Both the position numbers and the translations under genes were made by a program. Shown one piece after another: positions 5,816 through 6,935 of a stretch of DNA of 6,935 nucleotides; the first letter of the stretch is position 1; each line of letters starts with the position of its first letter. This DNA comes from an uncultured Anaerotruncus sp. (GTDB lineage Bacteria > Bacillota > Clostridia > Oscillospirales > Ruminococcaceae). The notes under the pieces are model-generated. The model was not told where the DNA came from. It saw only the letters and a list, made by a program, of their open reading frames with translations, and did not search any database. The DNA is taken from assembly GCF_902490045.1 (NCBI RefSeq), contig NZ_CABUCJ010000120.1, positions 1-6,935 on the forward strand. The letters run 5' to 3'.

Positions 5816-6935
5816 GTGAGTACCTTCCTCTTCGACAGCCGCGACGACCGCTGCAAAACCCCCTTCGGGGCGGTCCCCACGGACGACGTCGTCACCTTCC
5901 GCGTCTTCCTGCCGATCTCCTACCAGCTGCGCGAGCCCGCCCTGCTGGTCTACAAGGCGGACCGCTGGGATTCCCCCGAGCGCATCCCCATGCACTACGA
6001 GGCGAGCGACGGGGTGAGCTGTTCCTACACCTGCATCTTCTATTCCCCCGACCCGCAGCTCTACTTCTATCTCTTCGAGGTCGCGGGGGTCAACGGGAAG
6101 ATGCGCATCGCCCGCGACCAGGACGGCTTTGGCGTGCTGCAGCCGCAGGGCGGCGAGATGTGGCAGCTCACCGTCTACGACAAGGCGATGCGCGCGCCCG
6201 AATTCATGAAAAACGGCATCCTCTACCAGATCTTTCCCGACCGCTTCTGCGCGTCGGGCGAGCCCAAGAGCGGCGTCCCCTCCGACCGGCGGCTCCACCG
6301 CGACTGGTACGAGCTGCCCGAATACCTCCCCGACCGCAACGGGGAGGTCACCAACTCCGACTACTTCGGCGGCGACCTCCGGGGCATCACCCAGAAGCTG
6401 ACCTACCTCAAAAGCCTGGGGGTCGGCACGATCTACCTGAACCCCATCTTCGAGGCGCACTCCAACCACCGCTACAACACCGCGGATTTCCTGAAGATCG
6501 ACCCGCTGCTCGGCAGCGAGGAGGACCTGCGGGAGCTGTGCGCCCGCGCGAGGGCGCTCGGCATCCGCGTCATCCTCGACGGCGTCTTCAACCACACCGG
6601 CGCGGACAGCGTCTACTTCAACAAAAAGCGCCGCTACGGGAACGGCGGGGCCTACAACGACCCCCAGAGCCCCTACCGCAGCTGGTACGAGTTCACCAAC
6701 TACCCCAACGGCTATCAGAGCTGGTGGGGGTTCCAGGAGCTGCCAAACCTGAACGAGCGCGACCCCTCCTACGGCGAATTCGTCTGCGGCGAAAACGGGG
6801 TGCTGCGCAAATGGCTCGCGGACGGTGTCTCGGGCTGGCGGCTCGACGTGGCGGATGAGCTCCCCGACGAGTTCCTCGACCGGATCGCCGCCTGCGTCAA
6901 GGACGCCGACCCCGGCGCCGCCGTCATCGGCGAGG
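5816..6935 (+). CDS. GH13 alpha-glucan hydrolase (neopullulanase/alpha-amylase type), 3' end missing
   Basis: The open frame begins at a GTG with GGAG eight bases upstream and runs 373 codons to the window edge, so the C-terminal part is missing. Residues 1 to about 125 form a beta-rich N-terminal domain resembling the CBM34-type domain of neopullulanases. The catalytic barrel starts near NGILYQIFPDRF (133-144), continues through GGDLRGITQKLTYL and NPIFEAHSNHRYNTADF, then DGVFNHTG (255-262, region I) and GWRLDVADE with the nucleophile D344 (region II). The window ends at VIGE, where E373 is the expected acid/base (region III). No signal peptide is seen, so it is probably cytoplasmic and acts on maltodextrins or glycogen fragments beside the phosphorylase. 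The exact specificity (alpha-1,4, alpha-1,6 or cyclodextrin) cannot be assigned. No strong promoter is visible in the 84-base gap, so it probably depends on glgP read-through. Confidence 0.92.
   Translation, partial: MSTFLFDSRDDRCKTPFGAVPTDDVVTFRVFLPISYQLREPALLVYKADRWDSPERIPMHYEASDGVSCSYTCIFYSPDPQLYFYLFEVAGVNGKMRIARDQDGFGVLQPQGGEMWQLTVYDKAMRAPEFMKNGILYQIFPDRFCASGEPKSGVPSDRRLHRDWYELPEYLPDRNGEVTNSDYFGGDLRGITQKLTYLKSLGVGTIYLNPIFEAHSNHRYNTADFLKIDPLLGSEEDLRELCARARALGIRVILDGVFNHTGADSVYFNKKRRYGNGGAYNDPQSPYRSWYEFTNYPNGYQSWWGFQELPNLNERDPSYGEFVCGENGVLRKWLADGVSGWRLDVADELPDEFLDRIAACVKDADPGAAVIGE

Noticed and set aside
5792..6595. A 267-codon minus-strand open frame opposite the GH13 gene
   Set aside because: It is a shadow of a GH13 frame that carries all expected catalytic motifs, and its composition is typical of reverse-read GC-rich coding DNA.

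Overview
The window is a GC-rich (roughly two-thirds G+C by eye, strongly G/C-ending codons) piece of a bacterial chromosome. The protein types, the strong AGGAGG-like ribosome binding sites, the zapA/U32-protease pairing and the alpha-glucan phosphorylase/GH13 pairing fit an anaerobic Firmicute, most likely a high-GC gut-type Clostridia (Oscillospiraceae/Ruminococcaceae-like). This placement is inference from protein flavour and codon use. No rRNA, tRNA, CRISPR array, insertion sequence, phage gene or defence system is visible.

Layout. Positions 1-145 are non-coding and hold several small inverted repeats and an imperfect direct repeat downstream of dut. On the minus strand, reading right to left, zapA (3021-2656), a U32-family protein of the RlhA/YdcP type (2659-590) and dut (577-146) form a tight operon. 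zapA and the U32 gene overlap in an ATGA, and the dut Shine-Dalgarno overlaps the U32 stop codon. The 307-base gap 3022-3328 is a divergent control region, with one TATAAT promoter firing left into the zapA operon and another firing right into glgP. On the plus strand, a complete glycogen/maltodextrin phosphorylase (3329-5731) is followed, after an 84-base gap containing a long hairpin, by the first 373 codons of a GH13 alpha-glucan hydrolase that runs off the right edge.

How they work together. The plus-strand pair is a storage-glucan or maltodextrin degradation unit. The phosphorylase releases glucose-1-phosphate from alpha-1,4 chains, and the GH13 enzyme probably hydrolyses dextrins or branch regions. 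The minus-strand operon combines a Z-ring-associated division protein, a probable rRNA/tRNA-hydroxylation-type U32 protein and the dUTP-cleaning enzyme, all housekeeping functions.

The most unusual feature is an island of 18 codons (1820-1873) inside the U32 gene. It encodes a motif that looks conserved in the family but uses almost only A/T-ending codons (17 of 18), while the 18 codons on either side end in G/C 18/18 and 17/18 times. Otherwise the window looks like ordinary core genome; I found no convincing undescribed multi-gene system.
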